Positions 1 to 7,093 of a stretch of DNA of 25,769 bases are shown here, piece after piece. Made by a program: the position numbers and the translations under genes. Position 1 is the stretch's first letter, and each line of letters starts with the position of its first letter. The notes under the pieces were generated by a model that was not told where the DNA came from, ran no database searches, and saw only the letters and a list, made by a program, of their open reading frames with translations. Origin of the DNA: a virus; the IMG/VR virus record IMGVR_UViG_3300049020_000084, positions 1 to 25,769 of that record. One strand, 5' to 3'.

Positions 1-726
1 TGCCGGCGTGCCGCGGGCGAGTCCGTAGCTGACCCTGGCCTCGGCCAAGAACCGGGGCCTGTAGAAATTCCAGAGGTCGACCTCGATCTGCTCGGCCTCC
101 TCCGCGAGCGCGGCCGCCCTGCATTCGCGAGCCTCCACATCGCTCCGCGTCTCGCCGAGGTCGAGCTGGCGCCCGCGGAGCTCCGCAGCGGCATCCCGGA
201 GCTTCTCGGCCTGCCCGCGCGCCGCCAGCGCCCGGTCGAGCAGCGCCTCCGATGGCGCGAACGGCAGCCCCACCGGGTCGCAGTCGTCGCCGCGGCGGGT
301 GATCTGCAGGCGTCCCTTGCCAGCGAACGAGACCCGCGCCGAGAACACGAGCAGCGCCTGTCTCGTCTCGTCCGGCTCGTGGATCCGCACCGGCTTCCCG
401 GCCGCCTGGGCCTTCCTGATGGTGTCCCACGTGCCGCGGCAGCCTGGCCAGGGAAACGCCTCGACCTCGTCGCAGTCCGCCACGATGTCGCCGTTCCGCC
501 GCAGCCCCGCGCCCATGTCCCGCGAGCCGTCGGCGCGTTCCCACTGCGCATGGTGGACCGTCACGCCGAGGCCGCACTGCCTCGCGGCGAGCTCGGCCAC
601 GGTGTCCACCCCGTCGGCGCCGCCTGACACGACGTGGATGCCCTCCGGCGCGCGCTCGCGGACCCGCTGCCACACCTGGGCCAGGGCCCGGTGCGCGCGG
701 GCGCCGATGATGACGACGCGGGTCAC
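1..726 (-). CDS. SLOG-family (YspA/DUF2493-like) protein with probable C-terminal DUF488 domain, partial
   Basis: The reading frame starts at a GTG at 726 and runs off the left edge (242 codons seen). The N-terminal part has the hallmarks of a YspA/cpYpsA-related SLOG Rossmann domain: a TRVVIIGAR strand-loop at residues 2-10, HVVSGGADGVDTVAE at about 32-46, and the AGLRRNGDIV segment followed by DEVEAF. SLOG domains bind nucleotide-like ligands. From about residue 125 the LLVFSARVSFAG...LQITRRG...LPFAPS pattern resembles DUF488-type domains that I associate with such proteins. The rest of that domain lies outside the window. It overlaps the sigma-factor stop by GTGA, so the two are probably translationally coupled. 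The ligand and biological role are unknown. The SLOG call is firm, the DUF488 call less so. Confidence 0.8.
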   Translation of the reverse strand, partial: MTRVVIIGARAHRALAQVWQRVRERAPEGIHVVSGGADGVDTVAELAARQCGLGVTVHHAQWERADGSRDMGAGLRRNGDIVADCDEVEAFPWPGCRGTWDTIRKAQAAGKPVRIHEPDETRQALLVFSARVSFAGKGRLQITRRGDDCDPVGLPFAPSEALLDRALAARGQAEKLRDAAAELRGRQLDLGETRSDVEARECRAAALAEEAEQIEVDLWNFYRPRFLAEARVSYGLARGTPA

Positions 727-1610
727 AGGCGCTCCGCAGCCACAGCCTTCCTCGCCGGCCGCAGCGGGCGCACCGCCTTCGCGCACGGCGTCTCCGGTGT
801 CCGCCTCGGCTCAGGCACCGGCGCCCGCCTCCGCATCGGCCCCGCCGGAAGCTCGCCGCCCCAGAGCACGGCGTCGTCGGGCTGCGCGATGCGGCGGATC
901 GCGCGCTCGAGCTTCGGCATGGCGCTCTCCAAGATCTGCTGGGCGCGTTGCTTGGTGAAGCCGAACGACTCTCCGATGGCCTCGTAGCTCTCGATCTCCT
1001 CCGCGAGTAGGTGGCGCTCGATGATCTCGCGCTCCTGCGTGTTGAGCCAGGTGAGCGCCCGCTCGATGAGCTCCTTGCTGCGCGCCCTGGACTGGCCGTC
1101 CGCGAGCAGTGTCTCTGGGCTCGGCGCCAAGCTCACCGTCAGGCTGCCCCGGGTGGAGCCGTCTCGCCCGACGGGCGCATCGAGACTCGGCGTGCGCAGC
1201 AGGCTCGCCGCCTCCGCACGCTTCCCGTCCAGCTCCTCGCCCGCTCGCGCCGCCTGGTACACGGCGTCATGCACATGCTGCGGGACCCGAATCGTTGGGC
1301 CTTCGGCCTGGAGCGTGCCGATCGCCTCGTTCCTCGCCCAGTAGAGCGCGTAGGTGGTGAGCCGCACTCCCTCGGACGGGTCGAACCGCATGATGCCCCT
1401 GTAGAACCCGAGCCGGGCCGCCTGCATGATGTCCTCGGTGCGGACACCCTTGCCGAAGTAGCGGCGCACGAACTTGTAGATCATCGGCTCGTTCGCGGTG
1501 ACCAGGATGCCACCCGCCGCGGTATCGCCAGCCTGGCACCGTAGCACCAGCTCGACCTCCAGCTCTGGAGTGATGTCGTGGTGAGTGACGCGGCGGCCGG
1601 TTGGAAGCAT
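723..1610 (-). CDS. Sigma-70 family RNA polymerase sigma factor
   Basis: A 295-aa protein. Residues about 43-110 form sigma region 2 (PMIYKFVRRYFGKG, TEDIMQAARLGFYRGIMRFD, then LTTYALYWARNEAI and IRVPQHV). Residues about 180-238 form region 4, including SYEAIGESFGFTKQRAQQIL as the -35-recognising HTH. The 2-to-4 spacing and the intact region 3 start look more like RpoH/RpoD-type factors than ECF factors. The C-terminal 50 residues are Arg/Pro-rich and family-atypical. No Shine-Dalgarno precedes ATG 1610, but a promoter-like sequence ends 8 nt upstream, so the message may be leaderless. Being near the end of the leftward arm with its own promoter suggests a middle/late-gene switch, which is inference. 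Confidence 0.9.
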   Translation of the reverse strand: MLPTGRRVTHHDITPELEVELVLRCQAGDTAAGGILVTANEPMIYKFVRRYFGKGVRTEDIMQAARLGFYRGIMRFDPSEGVRLTTYALYWARNEAIGTLQAEGPTIRVPQHVHDAVYQAARAGEELDGKRAEAASLLRTPSLDAPVGRDGSTRGSLTVSLAPSPETLLADGQSRARSKELIERALTWLNTQEREIIERHLLAEEIESYEAIGESFGFTKQRAQQILESAMPKLERAIRRIAQPDDAVLWGGELPAGPMRRRAPVPEPRRTPETPCAKAVRPLRPARKAVAAERL

Positions 1611-1618
1611 TAGTGTCT

Positions 1619-1647
1619 ATTGTGATGCGGGTTTGGGAGAGAAGCAA
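1619..1647 (-). promoter_or_regulatory. Candidate promoter of the sigma-factor gene
   Basis: On the minus strand TTGCTT (1642-1647) is followed after exactly 17 nt by CACAAT (1619-1624). Only 8 nt separate the -10 from the ATG at 1610, and there is no ribosome site, so the transcript would start at or very near the start codon. It lies in the 60-bp gap after the preceding gene, one of the few gaps in the leftward arm. The hexamers match consensus only 3/6 and 4/6, so this is tentative. Confidence 0.35.
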
Positions 1648-1670
1648 TCGGCGTCGATTCTTCGCGAGCA

Positions 1671-1838
1671 TCACCGGCCAATGACAAGATCCGGCGCCGC
1701 GAACATGCCAAGCAAGACCGCGCCCAGGAGCACCATCAGAGCCCGAGGGCGCGCGTTGAGCCAGTCGTCGTGAGATCGGATCGTGTAGATGCCGGCAACG
1801 CCAACGCACACACCTAGCAGTGCCTTCGCAATCAGCAT
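1671..1838 (-). CDS. Small two-helix membrane protein (55 aa)
   Basis: Unrecognised. ATG at 1838 lies one base after the stop of the upstream gene (TGACATG) and is preceded by GGAGGTGATG as ribosome site. The protein has an N-terminal hydrophobic segment (LIAKALLGVCVGVAGIY, residues 2-18), a polar RSHDDWLNARPR loop, and a second hydrophobic segment (ALMVLLGAVLLGMFAA, about 33-48). This predicts a helical hairpin in the inner membrane. A holin-like role is conceivable from size and topology, but nothing else in the context supports lysis (no endolysin seen). Confidence 0.7.
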   Translation of the reverse strand: MLIAKALLGVCVGVAGIYTIRSHDDWLNARPRALMVLLGAVLLGMFAAPDLVIGR

Positions 1839-1839
1839 G

Positions 1840-2181
1840 TCACATCACCTCCAGCTCTCTCGCCGCCACCGGCTGAAACTCCGCCGCCAGCCTCGCGCCG
1901 AGGTCGAACCACGGCATCGGCAGGTCGGCGCTCTTGGCGGCAGCCCGCTCGCCATCCCAGCCGTGCTCGATGGCGTCGTACTCGGGCGCGTCGAGGTCGA
2001 TCGGCTCAGCGCCCTCGGCCGCGGTGAGCCCGAGCGCGGTCCACGCGCAGCAGCCGACGAACACGCCGGCGATCGTCACGCCCGTGGACTCCCGCACCAG
2101 CACGAGCCCCTGTGCCCGCGCCTCCGTACACGCCGCCCGCAGCGCCGTCTCCACGGCGGAGATCCTGTCTTGCTCCGTCAT
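1840..2181 (-). CDS. Hypothetical protein (113 aa)
   Basis: Not recognised. The ATG at 2181 overlaps the upstream stop by ATGA. The N-terminal half is helical and ends in a small-residue stretch with two adjacent cysteines (GVFVGCCAW, about 40-48). The C-terminal half is acidic, with PEYDAIEHGWDGERAAAKS and a PMPWFDLGARL segment. No signal peptide is evident. It is one of a chain of coupled small genes between the MazG-like gene and the sigma factor. Confidence 0.7.
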   Translation of the reverse strand: MTEQDRISAVETALRAACTEARAQGLVLVRESTGVTIAGVFVGCCAWTALGLTAAEGAEPIDLDAPEYDAIEHGWDGERAAAKSADLPMPWFDLGARLAAEFQPVAARELEVM

Positions 2182-2432
2182 GTGTCCTCCGTGGCCGCCC
2201 GCGCGGCGCGCTTCGCCACCTCCCGCTTGTACGCCGCCATGATGAACGCGTGCGGCGTGTCTCCTCCGAACCGGCGCGCCCCGAGCAGTTGCAGATCATC
2301 CACCGCGTCGGGCGCGTGCTGCTCCAGCCACGCCAGGGCGATCTCGATCCCAGCCGGCCCCTGCGCCTCGAGCTCAGCCGGGTCGACCGGCGCACGCGGC
2401 GACTGCACTTCAGAACCAATCGCATTGCTCAT
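2178..2432 (-). CDS. Hypothetical protein (84 aa)
   Basis: Not recognised. It starts at ATG 2432 (ATGA overlap with the upstream zinc-ribbon gene) behind a GAGGA ribosome site, and ends overlapping the next gene. It is a soluble helical protein: an ALAWLEQHAPDAVDDLQLLG segment in the middle and a basic YKREVAKRAARAA tail. No metal or catalytic motif is visible. Confidence 0.65.
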   Translation of the reverse strand: MSNAIGSEVQSPRAPVDPAELEAQGPAGIEIALAWLEQHAPDAVDDLQLLGARRFGGDTPHAFIMAAYKREVAKRAARAATEDT

Positions 2433-2704
2433 GACAAATCCTCCTCAGCGATCGCGTCGAGCATGTCGTCCATGTCCGCCCGTGGTCCGACGTGCACCTG
2501 CCGCAGCGAAAGCCCCCATAAGCCGTCGATCTCGCTGTGCATGTGCACCCGCGGCGAAGCGTCCGCAGCCTGCCGCACCGCTTCCTTCTCGGCGCACTCA
2601 GCATCGCAGACCGGGCGGCCGGCGACATCCTGCCAGGCGACGGGGCGGTGGCGGTGCAGGAGTCCGGGGTGATGGCCACACATGGCACAGCGAGGCTCGC
2701 TCAC
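2429..2704 (-). CDS. Small zinc-binding protein (91 aa)
   Basis: The start was set at GTG 2704, which overlaps the MazG-like stop as GTGA. A longer in-frame extension to 2836 would run deep into that gene and is rejected. The N-terminus carries CAMCGHHPG (Cys-x2-Cys, residues 6-9). A second pair, VCDAEC, lies near residue 35, so one Zn is probably held by four Cys, like a treble-clef or ribbon. The rest is polar with an acidic C-terminus (MDDMLDAIAEEDLS). Function unknown; it is one of several small Cys-pair proteins in this arm. Confidence 0.65.
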   Translation of the reverse strand: MSEPRCAMCGHHPGLLHRHRPVAWQDVAGRPVCDAECAEKEAVRQAADASPRVHMHSEIDGLWGLSLRQVHVGPRADMDDMLDAIAEEDLS

Positions 2705-3339
2705 CTTGGCTCCTCTCCGTAGCCCGGCCACCCCTGCGCGCGGAGTACGGCGGCGATGTCGGCCGGAGACCATCCCTTTGGCTTGAGCGCCTTGCCGTTT
2801 GTGTCCTTCCCGCCTCCGGCCTTGGCGACGTTGCACGCGTGGACGGCGGAGAAGACCGCGCCCTCGTCGATGCCCAACTGCACCGCCGTGCCGGACGTGA
2901 CGTAGTGCAGGTCGGCAAGCTCGTGCGCGAGAGACGGCAGTTGAACGGCCACGTCAGCGTCGCGGACGATGCGCATGATGTCCTCTCGGGCGTAGCGAAG
3001 CGCCACGCTGTCGAGCATCGCCTCCAGCACCTCGAACGCTTCCTCCGCGATGAGCCGAGCCCGGAGCCTCACCTCGTCGTCGCTCGGCACCGTCGGCGTC
3101 GTCCGCACCGGGAAGTCCAGCGCCCGGTGGAACTCGGTCACCATCGCCTGGAACGGGCTCGCTCCCGCCCGGAGCCGCCGGTTCTCCTCGACGAGCTCGG
3201 TGCCGCGCGTCTGGAGGCTGTCGACGTGGCGCCGCAGGTGCGCCAGCTCAGCGATCGCCAGCTCCAGCGTCTCGCGCGCGCCAGAGCCGGCCGGCTGCGC
3301 CTCGGCGAGGGAGCGGAGGGCGGGGAGGATGTCGGTCAC
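2701..3339 (-). CDS. MazG-like nucleotide pyrophosphohydrolase
   Basis: A 212-aa protein with a helical, Glu/Arg-rich N-terminus (about 20-58, possible coiled coil) followed by an all-alpha NTP-pyrophosphatase domain. The metal-binding motifs are visible: AEEAFEVLEA (Glu99, Glu100, Glu103) and HELADLHYVTSGTAVQLGID (Glu140, Asp143). They are followed by the family's VHACNVAK...KALKPKGWSPADI tail (Asn170, Lys173). The family hydrolyses (d)NTPs to monophosphates plus PPi. In phages it adjusts nucleotide pools or alarmones. GTG start at 3339 overlaps the DUF5131 stop (GTGA). Confidence 0.9.
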   Translation of the reverse strand: MTDILPALRSLAEAQPAGSGARETLELAIAELAHLRRHVDSLQTRGTELVEENRRLRAGASPFQAMVTEFHRALDFPVRTTPTVPSDDEVRLRARLIAEEAFEVLEAMLDSVALRYAREDIMRIVRDADVAVQLPSLAHELADLHYVTSGTAVQLGIDEGAVFSAVHACNVAKAGGGKDTNGKALKPKGWSPADIAAVLRAQGWPGYGEEPR

Positions 3340-4292
3340 GGGGTCACCTCGGGGAACTGGCGGACGTCCAAGTCATGCGGCCACTCGCCAGGATCCCCGC
3401 CGGAGCGGTCCAGAAGGCGCAGGCGGAAGCGCCCGTGGATCATCATGTTGCCGACGAATCTCCGGTCGTCGTCGTCATCCGTCGTCGGCAAGGCGCCCAG
3501 CTGCTTGACGAACGTGGCCACCTCGCGATCCTGGCACTGCCGGATCACTTCGCGCGCGGCCGCGAGGTCGAACGCTCGCGCGTTGCCACCGGACTCGCCC
3601 CCGATGATGACCCAATTGATGCCCTGCTGACGCTCATCGGCGCACGGGTCGAGCCACGCGCCGAAGCACATCTCGTCCTCGTGCTCGGGGCAGTAGGGCA
3701 TGCCGTCCTCACCGGTGACAGCCTCATGCCCATCGCACGTCGGGCACGTCGCCGGGTCGAGATTGAGCGGGCCGAGTAGCGGCTCGCAGCTCAAAAACCT
3801 GACGCGCGCCGGGACGTCGAGCAGGTGCGGGATACGCTCGTTGGCCATCTCCTGGTTCTCGACGGTGGTACCGCACCAGATGTTCGCCGGCAGCTTCCGA
3901 CGCCAGCGCTCTGGGGTGCGCTTCATGATCTCCTCGGGCCGCTTCGTCACGAGGAGCCAATCGAGCGCTGGCGTCGCATCGATGAGATCCCATAGCCGCG
4001 CGCGGTGCGCGTCGAGGTCGTCGCGCGCCTCGAACACGTCGGCCATGCTGGCGCAGAAGACGCGATGCCGCTCGCCAGCCTTCTCGGCGGCGCGGTTCCA
4101 CTTCAGCGGCTCGGCCCAGTGCGCGTCGCCGAAGAAGCGACGCGGGCTCGTGTCCCCGCCCCACACCGCGTGGCCGGTCCGCTTTGCGAAGGCTTCGGCG
4201 TAGCAGTTCTTGCACGCCGGTGAGACCTTCTCACAGCCCCACCACGGATTGTACGTGTGGTGCGTCCACTGGATCTTGCTCTCAGCTCCCAT
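3336..4292 (-). CDS. DUF5131 / phage Gp37-Gp68 family protein
   Basis: A 318-aa protein with the family signature IQWTHHTYNPWWGC...CKNCYAE. Cys20, Cys27 and Cys30 form a C-x6-C-x2-C cluster near the N-terminus. Also typical are FCASMADVFEARDD (about 120-133), WLLVTKRPE, NIWCGTTVENQE, RVRFLSCEPLLGP and WVIIGGESGGNAR. The family is widespread in phages and has a radical-SAM-like TIM-barrel appearance, but the reaction is not established. A cysteine-containing insertion (CPTCDGHEAVTGE...YCPEHE, about 183-205) looks like a zinc knuckle. The start lies 11 nt inside the end of the upstream gene. Confidence 0.9.
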   Translation of the reverse strand: MGAESKIQWTHHTYNPWWGCEKVSPACKNCYAEAFAKRTGHAVWGGDTSPRRFFGDAHWAEPLKWNRAAEKAGERHRVFCASMADVFEARDDLDAHRARLWDLIDATPALDWLLVTKRPEEIMKRTPERWRRKLPANIWCGTTVENQEMANERIPHLLDVPARVRFLSCEPLLGPLNLDPATCPTCDGHEAVTGEDGMPYCPEHEDEMCFGAWLDPCADERQQGINWVIIGGESGGNARAFDLAAAREVIRQCQDREVATFVKQLGALPTTDDDDDRRFVGNMMIHGRFRLRLLDRSGGDPGEWPHDLDVRQFPEVTP

Positions 4293-4806
4293 CTCCCCGC
4301 TCCTCTCCCGCCCGCGGCGGCTCCCCGGATGCCAGCGCCTCGGCGAGTTGCTTCTCGAATCGCGTCCGGAGCGATACCAGTGAGCGCGCCTCCACCACGT
4401 CGTCCGGAGCCAGGGTCGACTGTTGCCTCTTGACGTCCGCGAGCGTCGCCCGGAGGTATGCGACTTCCTCGCTCTCGCCGGTCTCCTCCTCGGCCCGCTC
4501 CTCTCTCAGCCTCCGCACCTCGGACGACAGCGCCAGCACCGCGGCGGCGAGCACCTTTTCGGGTGCGGCGGCGAACGACGGGCGAGCGAACATCTCCCGC
4601 GCCCTCTTCTCGATGTCGTCGAGCCGCTCGGCCGTCAGCTCCTCGGCTAGCGCCTCCGGCGGCGCGCAGTCCGCCCCGCAGAGGCCGCAGAGCCAGCCGT
4701 CGCCCGAGAGTGGCATGCGGTCGTCCGGTGGATGCAGACACGCCGCCCGCTGCTCCGGAGAGGCCGCCGCGCGGAAGGTGGGCGAGGGGTCGGTGGGAGA
4801 GGTCAT
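4282..4806 (-). CDS. Hypothetical protein with N-terminal Cys cluster and coiled coil (174 aa)
   Basis: The start was placed at ATG 4806 (ATGA overlap with the upstream stop). A longer frame reaching 5184 is an out-of-frame shadow of the upstream gene. The N-terminus has CLHPP (about 22) and WLCGLCGADC (about 38-47), a plausible zinc knuckle. The remainder is strongly helical and charged, e.g. SSEVRRLREERAEEETGE and VSLRTRFEKQLAEALA, suggesting a coiled coil. Not recognised by family. It overlaps the DUF5131 start by 11 nt. Confidence 0.65.
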   Translation of the reverse strand: MTSPTDPSPTFRAAASPEQRAACLHPPDDRMPLSGDGWLCGLCGADCAPPEALAEELTAERLDDIEKRAREMFARPSFAAAPEKVLAAAVLALSSEVRRLREERAEEETGESEEVAYLRATLADVKRQQSTLAPDDVVEARSLVSLRTRFEKQLAEALASGEPPRAGEERGDGS

Positions 4807-5090
4807 GCTCGCTCCTTCAGCGGCGCCCGCAGCGCCTCGTTCGCCTTCCGGACCATCTCCGCGCGCTTCGGCGTCTCGTCCTCGCGGTAGCAGGACACGC
4901 GCATGTCCTGCGGGTAGAACTTCCCGCCGAAGCCGAGCGCGCCCTGGAAGCGGTATTCGTCGGTCGGGCGCTCGCGGGTGAACTCGTGGACGAAGTGAGC
5001 GCGGCCTGGGTAGGACCATTCGCGGCCCTCCGCGGCGCCGCACTCGCGGACCAGGATGTCGTAGATGGCGTTCGCCTCGGCGCGGGTCAT
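4803..5090 (-). CDS. Hypothetical protein (95 aa)
   Basis: Unrecognised soluble protein, starting at ATG 5090 and overlapping its upstream neighbour by ATGA. It is rich in aromatic residues and glycine in the middle (HFVHEFTRE, YRFQGALGFGGKFYPQD), suggesting a compact alpha/beta fold, with a Lys/Arg-rich helical tail. No cysteine pairs or membrane segments that would suggest a role. Confidence 0.65.
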   Translation of the reverse strand: MTRAEANAIYDILVRECGAAEGREWSYPGRAHFVHEFTRERPTDEYRFQGALGFGGKFYPQDMRVSCYREDETPKRAEMVRKANEALRAPLKERA

Positions 5091-5425
5091 GCGTCACCTC
5101 GCTGGGCCTTGAGACCGCGAACGAACGCCACGCCTGCGCGGGCGACCGCCTCTGGGTCCAGCCCGGCGGCCCGGAGGTTGTCATCGATCACGGACTGCGG
5201 CGTCGCCGGGTCGAGGATGTAGTCGAACGCGTCTCCCGAATCGTCGTTGTCGCCTTCGTCTGCCGGGGTCAGGCCCCACGAATCATCCGTATACTCGGTG
5301 CAGACGAGGCGCTTGTTGCACGCAGAACAGCGCACTTCCGACCCGTCGGTGCACTCGTCCACGTCGACCAGTTCGCCGCACTTTGGACACGTGTTCCACG
5401 CCGCCGTCTTGTCGGTCTCGCTCAC
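5087..5425 (-). CDS. Zinc-ribbon protein (112 aa)
   Basis: The start was placed at GTG 5425 because GGAGG lies 5 nt upstream and the previous gene stops at 5437. An in-frame extension to 5506 would overlap that gene with low-complexity Gly. Residues about 13-42 form a zinc ribbon: CPKCGELVDVDEC, then VRCSACNKRLVC. The rest is acidic (DEGDNDDSGDAFDYI) with a C-terminal helix that ends in VRGLKAQRGDA. Function unknown. Confidence 0.7.
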   Translation of the reverse strand: MSETDKTAAWNTCPKCGELVDVDECTDGSEVRCSACNKRLVCTEYTDDSWGLTPADEGDNDDSGDAFDYILDPATPQSVIDDNLRAAGLDPEAVARAGVAFVRGLKAQRGDA

Positions 5426-5436
5426 CGCATCCTCCT

Positions 5437-5640
5437 TCACCCGATCCACAACCCCGCCACCCTCTTCCCCGTCACCGCCGCATGCTCCGCCACCTCCGCC
5501 AACCACTCGTCGCTCCGCCTCGGCCCCAGCCCGCGCGCGTTCCGCTCGTCGAGAGCCGCCCGCATCGCCGCGAACTGCGCCTCCGCGTCGGCGAGGTGCG
5601 CAGGGGAGAGGAGGGGGTAGAGCGCGCGGGGGAAGGTCAC
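5437..5640 (-). CDS. Hypothetical small protein (67 aa)
   Basis: Unrecognised. The ATG at 5640 follows the upstream gene's stop by 6 nt, and the stop lies 11 nt before the next start. The sequence is a single helical domain (PAHLADAEAQFAAMRAALDERNARG) followed by SDEWLAEVAEHAAVTGKRVAGLW. There is no signal peptide and no metal site. It is supported mainly by its fit in the operon. Confidence 0.55.
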   Translation of the reverse strand: MTFPRALYPLLSPAHLADAEAQFAAMRAALDERNARGLGPRRSDEWLAEVAEHAAVTGKRVAGLWIG

Positions 5641-5646
5641 GCGGGC

Positions 5647-6348
5647 TCAGTCGCGCACCGGCATGACGACCGCCACAGGCTGACCGTCAACGACGGCCAC
5701 GGCCGGGCCATGCTCGAATGACGACTTCTCCCACTTCGACGCGGGATACAGTTCGCGCACAAGGTCCGTGGCCACGCACGCGAACCGAGACCCGCCGATG
5801 TCCACCACTTGGTCGCCGCGCACATATGGGTACGCCGTTCGCTCGCCTTCCTCAGCGCATCCACGCGGCTGTGCCAATATCGCTGCGAAGACGTCGTTGT
5901 ACTTGGCTTTCGAGCTCCCGTCCGCCGTACCCCCAGTCTTGATGGCCGAGCTACCGTCGGAGAGCCACTCGTCCCCAGAGACGTCGAGCTTGATGACCAC
6001 CCCGCCGCAACACCACCTAAACTTCGAGCAGGCCAGCCGCATCCAATCCGGCACTGCGGCTGGCACGTCCACGATCCGCCCAGCTTCCGCTTCGGCGTCC
6101 AGCCAGTCGTCGAACGTCATCACCTCGCCATCGCTAAGAATAGCGTGCGGCGCGTCCTTCGCCTCGAAGGAACCGTCGAACTCCCAGCCGAAGTCGTCCT
6201 CCAGGAGGCCAAGGTCGTCGAGGTCTCCGTCTTCAGCATGCTCCGCGAGCTCGTCGCGGTCATTCGCTGCAACGAAGGCGAACGCTCTCTTGGTGAACTC
6301 AACGCGGTAGACCTTGTAGCCTTCCGGTAATGCTACTTCGCTCATCAT
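5647..6348 (-). CDS. Hypothetical protein (233 aa)
   Basis: Unrecognised. The N-terminal part is very acidic (about residues 30-60). The middle has CSKFRWCCGGVVIKLDVSGDEW (about 107-129), where three cysteines sit close together. The C-terminal third reads as beta-rich (YPYVRGDQVVDIGGSRFACVATDLVRELYP). Base composition is visibly less GC-rich than its neighbours. A promoter-like sequence sits in the 80-bp gap upstream, so it may be separately transcribed. Two adjacent ATG codons (6348, 6345) could both serve as start. Confidence 0.75.
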   Translation of the reverse strand: MMSEVALPEGYKVYRVEFTKRAFAFVAANDRDELAEHAEDGDLDDLGLLEDDFGWEFDGSFEAKDAPHAILSDGEVMTFDDWLDAEAEAGRIVDVPAAVPDWMRLACSKFRWCCGGVVIKLDVSGDEWLSDGSSAIKTGGTADGSSKAKYNDVFAAILAQPRGCAEEGERTAYPYVRGDQVVDIGGSRFACVATDLVRELYPASKWEKSSFEHGPAVAVVDGQPVAVVMPVRD

Positions 6349-6384
6349 CTCTCCAGCGCGCCGCGCGGCGCCGTCAGGGCCGAT

Positions 6385-6413
6385 ATCCTATCACGTCTCA
6401 GCGAGAGTGCCAG
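6385..6413 (-). promoter_or_regulatory. Candidate internal promoter
   Basis: Minus-strand CTGGCA (6408-6413) and TAGGAT (6385-6390) are separated by 17 nt in an 80-bp gap (6349-6428), one of the few real gaps in the leftward arm. It would give a leader of about 30 nt before the gene starting at 6348, which has GGAGAG at its start. Each hexamer matches consensus 4/6. Apart from this and a possible 13-codon reading frame, the gap appears empty. Confidence 0.3.
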
Positions 6414-6428
6414 TCGCCAGCAGCGGTA

Positions 6429-6629
6429 TCACCGCCTCCTCCTCGCTCCTCGGCCGCTTCTTCGCGGGGCAGGCTCCGTGTTCGCGGCGACCTCCACGCC
6501 GACTGTCGTCCCGAGCAGGTTCAGGAGGCGCGGGGAGCGCTTCGGCGTCGGCGCCTCGGTAGCACGCTGGGAGGCCTCCTCGGCATTCGCTGGCGAGGGT
6601 TCTTCTGGGCAGCGCGGTCGGCCGCTCAC
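6429..6629 (-). CDS. Hypothetical basic, Pro/Arg-rich small protein (66 aa)
   Basis: GTG start at 6629 overlaps the upstream stop as GTGA, the dominant junction type here, which is the main support for it being real. The sequence is low-complexity: acidic/Pro N-terminus (CPEEPSPANAEEA), a short LLNLLGTTVGVEVAANT segment and an Arg-rich end (SGRGARRRR). Unrecognised and possibly disordered; a chance frame cannot be excluded. Confidence 0.45.
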   Translation of the reverse strand: MSGRPRCPEEPSPANAEEASQRATEAPTPKRSPRLLNLLGTTVGVEVAANTEPAPRRSGRGARRRR

Positions 6630-7093
6630 AGTCTCGCCTCGGCAGCCGTCGCCGCCTCCAGCGCCCGCGTCGCCGCTGCGAGCTCCGCCTCAGCCTGGAC
6701 GAGCCGCACCCGGGCGCGCTCCTGCCGCGTGGCATCGCCGGGCCTCACCTTGACGAGAGCCTCCCTGGCCTCCACCACCCGGGCGCCCGCGCTGTTCCGG
6801 AGCACCGAGGCGCGCCCGCGGTCGAGGCCGACCTGGTAGCCCACGATGTCCGAGAGGACGGCACTTGGCTGGCGGCTCTCCTCCGCGGCGAGGCTCTCGA
6901 TGAACCGCTGTAGCCCGGCTGCATCGGCATCGGACCAGAGCAGCAGCGACGCATCACCCCGCTTCCACGTGCGCGCCTTCGGCCACTCCGGGTACGTGCG
7001 CAGTTCCCACCCGGTCTTGAGCAGGAACGCCTCGACCTGATCCGCCGTCACCTCCGCAGAGACGGCGCGCCGGTCTTCGACGGTGATCAGCAT
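6626..7093 (-). CDS. Hypothetical protein (155 aa)
   Basis: Not recognised. The N-terminal 70 residues look like a small alpha/beta unit (ITADQ-type helix, WELRTYPEWPKARTWKRGDASLLLWSDADAAG). The C-terminal third is a long helix/coiled coil (VRLVQAEAELAAATRALEA) of Ala/Glu-rich character. The ATG at 7093 overlaps the TrpF-like gene by 7 nt, so it is coupled to it and may be a partner. Confidence 0.65.
   Translation of the reverse strand: MLITVEDRRAVSAEVTADQVEAFLLKTGWELRTYPEWPKARTWKRGDASLLLWSDADAAGLQRFIESLAAEESRQPSAVLSDIVGYQVGLDRGRASVLRNSAGARVVEAREALVKVRPGDATRQERARVRLVQAEAELAAATRALEAATAAEARL

Noticed and set aside
1671-1838. Holin gene
   Set aside because: Size and two hydrophobic segments fit, but there is no endolysin or spanin nearby and the surroundings are early genes; kept as membrane protein only.
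1789-3630. A 613-codon open frame on the plus strand
   Set aside because: Antisense to the MazG-like gene and its coupled neighbours; no plausible start signal.
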